From contig NC_134949.1 in assembly GCF_965638725.1 (NCBI RefSeq), positions 43,056,151-43,120,150 of the forward strand: DNA of 64,000 nucleotides. Direction: 5' to 3'. Shown piece after piece: positions 61,566 through 64,000 of the stretch. A program made the position numbers and the translations under genes. The DNA comes from Aptenodytes patagonicus. Its lineage: Eukaryota; Chordata; Aves; Sphenisciformes; Spheniscidae. Positions within the stretch are counted from its first letter, which is position 1; each line of letters starts with the position of its first letter. The notes under the pieces are model-generated. The model did no database searches. It worked only from the letters and a program-made list of their open reading frames with translations, and was not told the origin of the DNA.

Positions 61566-64000
61566 GTAAAATTTAAGTAATATCATATTTAAATAGATTC
61601 TACTCAAAATTACAATAGAAAAACAATTGAAACCTATACCTGTCATTCAGGAAATGCAAAATATTTGCCTGACTAAACATAAAAATAATTCAGTGTCTTT
61701 TATTGTAGACTACAGTATTGATGTGCCACCTGCTAACTTAATTTCCTCTAACAGTACTCTGAGTACTTTGACTTTAATTCATACCTGTCTAGTGTAGTAT
61801 GTGGAAATTCTAGCAGTTTATTCTTTTACCATTCTTTATTTCTAATGAATTTAATCTTTAAATGTTAACAGTGACAATGATAGCAACTATTTTAGAATTC
61901 TTCAAAGAATCATCAGTTTATACACGGGTAAAGTAGTTGTCATAGGTCATCTCTTTTTTTTTTTTTTTTTTTTACACCTCAGTCCACAACTTTTATTTAT
62001 TGCTGTTACTAATTGCATGCATGTGTAAATAAAAAAAAACCCAACAAACCCCAAAACCTTCTTGCTAGCTTCTTATATTACTGCTAGGTCTGTAAAGTGT
62101 GTGTATAGCATGTGTATTCATTACTGTTCTCACTGTCTCCCATTCTTCATCCTGTATGCTCAAAAACATGTTCACCTTTTTGCTACTCACCCTGCATTAT
62201 AATTTGTAGATTTACTCACCCACAGATATGTGCCTGAAGCACAAATTTGATTTGCTTTGTAAACCATATAGAAAGGTCAAAGTGCTCCTCTCTTTTTACA
62301 GTCTTGCTAATGCTGTTCACGCTTCTGCTTATTCTTTCAAATAGCAAGTGAGATACGATCCAGTGAGTCAGGTAGAATATGATTATGAAATCAGTGGGTT
62401 TGGTCTGTGTAAAACAAATACAAAATTTGCTGCAGAAAATGATTTGTGCCTATACACGTAAAAAAATAAACTATTGCTTCATGCAGTATTCAGTTTGTAT
62501 CTGAGAACTGTTTGGTAAAACAGTATTTAGTGTATGATAGAGAGTAAGCTAGGCACAAGAAGAGGCTGATCATATATAATCGCTATTTTGTAAGAGATAA
62601 TGATTGGAGAGAAATGCTTTTTCATCAGGAACAAGTTTGTATTTTGTTCACAAATCATGTATAATTGTATGTGGGGTTTATGTTACCAGAAAAATCTTGC
62701 AGATGTTATACGTGTGAACTTGTTTAAAGCATAGCGTTAATGAAGTATAAACGGCCTTTAAAGTGTTATACTGTGATTATGAAATCTCCCTGTAAATGTT
62801 TGTTTGTCCTCATGTTTATATACAGACTTGTCCTATTTATCTGAGCATATAATACTTCAGTCCAAAAGAAGCTCTGTGTGTTTACATGTGTACATACATA
62901 AAGGCACAAAACTTGCTTTAAAATTTAAAACCTATTATCTTGGAAACAGCTCTCCTTATCAATAGTTTTTAAAAGGATAATTCTTATTAAATCCTCCAGA
63001 TGTTATCAAGTATGATTTTGATGTCCTTTCCATGCTCTGTTTGAATTAATTTTAACAGTAATTTTTCAAAGCACTTCAAAAGATTCAACTTTAAAATGTT
63101 TACTATGTTTAAAATATAGTAATAACAATCCCTATACTCATAGTTCTCTAACTGTACTACTTACAATTACAGAAACTACATGGTTTCTGTAGAAGCTATG
63201 GGAAATACATGATTCTACTTTTTATTCTCCTTTAATAAGTACATGTCAGGTCATTAATTCCGGTTTTGGTTTTTTTTTTCATCTTCTTTGTGATGCCACG
63301 ATTTAGGTTTGGAAACTTGAACTGCTTTTGCTTATGTGGGCTTACCCTATATACCACTTGCAAATTTTTTTTTTCCTTTTGCCTTTATAGAGACCAGGTT
63401 CTCTTATATCCAAAGAGTAGGCTTGCCCTTGTTCTGAACCGAATTGTAGTACCTGTGTGGTGAATGTCAACTAAATAAATGTCAAAATAAAGGTCAGTGT
63501 AGGCTGTTGTGCTTTGCTAGTTCTGATCGTGATGCCTTTGTGGACCTGCATGATCAGAGGAGAGCCAGCTTTCATAACTGTGTAGAGAACTGACAGGTGG
63601 ATTAAGAAGTTGCTCCTAATTGCTTCTTGTCCCTTTTTGATACAGAGCTGGAAACCAGCTTCAGTGTTGCTGCTTCACTCTCTTTCTGGGCTGCAGCAGC
63701 CAATGGTAAAATTTTCGATCTGAGGCTCGAGTCCAGTCCTCTATCTTCTGGAGTGTAGTGCAGGGGAAGAACTCTTGGTCAGGTGCCCTCTGGCCTTGGT
63801 TGGAAGTGAACCCACTTTCATGTCAGCAAGTACTACTCAGCTAAGAGGCAGCAGTGGCTGATAGCTGGTGCTTTTTTTTATTTAGTCGTGTCTCTTACTG
63901 AATTTTGAGACACTAATACCTGGCCGTGTCATAATTTGCTCATGTTGTTTGTGCCAGTAGGTTGCCTGGGTCAAAATCAAGCCTGGGGCAAGTACAGGAT
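61566..64000 (+). other. ZDHHC17: ZDHHC17 intron 5, left part
   Basis: The intron begins GTAAAA and does not end within the window. It holds a 20-T run at 61954-61973 and no recognised exon; the ankyrin sequence that should follow Gln171 was looked for and not found. The rest is AT-rich and featureless to me. Confidence 0.85.
61954..61973 (+). repeat. 20-T homopolymer in intron 5
   Basis: An unbroken T run followed by ACACCTCAGTCC. No retrocopy was recognised beside it. Confidence 0.85.

Larger units (their letters stand above)
24047..64000 (+). other. ZDHHC17: ZDHHC17 (HIP14) gene, 5' part, from start codon to window edge
   Basis: Five exons join into one open frame of 513 nt (171 codons). 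The introns are about 20.5, 9.5, 5.6 and 1.4 kb, followed by an incomplete fifth intron; coding phases after exons 1-5 are 0, 2, 2, 2, 0. The translated product matches the vertebrate ZDHHC17/HIP14 N-terminus. This protein is known as a Golgi and vesicle multi-pass palmitoyl acyltransferase. Its cytosolic ankyrin domain binds huntingtin and recruits substrates such as SNAP25 and CSP-alpha. Only the N-terminal tail and the first ankyrin repeats are here. The later ankyrin repeats, transmembrane helices and DHHC cysteine-rich domain must lie to the right. The paralogue ZDHHC13 is excluded because the exon 2 tail (HYNHGY, then DDYSTWDIVKATQ) is the ZDHHC17 form. Confidence 0.96.

Noticed and set aside
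61566..64000. ZDHHC17 exon 6
   Set aside because: The expected continuation of the ankyrin domain after Gln171 was looked for in all frames and not found before the window ends.

Overview
The window is nuclear DNA from a bird. The evidence is one split vertebrate gene with consensus GT/AG introns, CR1 LINE 3' ends of the avian type, and five copies of a TG...CA long terminal repeat (LTR) family that I associate with avian endogenous retroviruses. There are no bacterial-style operons. The species cannot be fixed from the sequence alone.

The gene is ZDHHC17 (HIP14), on the + strand. It encodes an ankyrin-repeat DHHC palmitoyl acyltransferase of neurons and the Golgi. Five coding exons can be placed to the base: 24047-24109, 44618-44721, 54232-54354, 59924-60001 and 61421-61565. 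They join without a frame break into residues 1-171, covering the N-terminus and the first ankyrin repeats. The rest of the ankyrin domain, the membrane segments and the DHHC catalytic domain lie beyond the right edge.

Region by region: 1-23.46 kb is intergenic, with scattered repeats (a truncated LTR, three CR1 tails, a solo LTR, a pentanucleotide array and a probable MIR relic) and no gene I can support. About 23.46-24.68 kb is a dense CpG island with GC boxes, a YY1-type motif over the start codon and G-rich tracts just inside intron 1. From 24.11 kb to the end are the exons and introns of ZDHHC17. Intron 1 is 20.5 kb and holds two sense-strand solo LTRs and an ancient CR1 relic. Intron 2 is 9.5 kb and holds an antisense LTR and a CR1. 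Intron 3 holds a rearranged CR1.

I found no CRISPR array, tRNA or rRNA gene, or new multi-gene system. The most interesting points are at small scale. An upstream ATG, apparently equivalent to the annotated mammalian start, is out of frame here and makes an overlapping uORF. The LTR copies have nearly all kept their target-site duplications and show different decay of a CRE site. One CR1 tail has seeded a microsatellite, and another CR1 has an internally triplicated segment around a palindrome.
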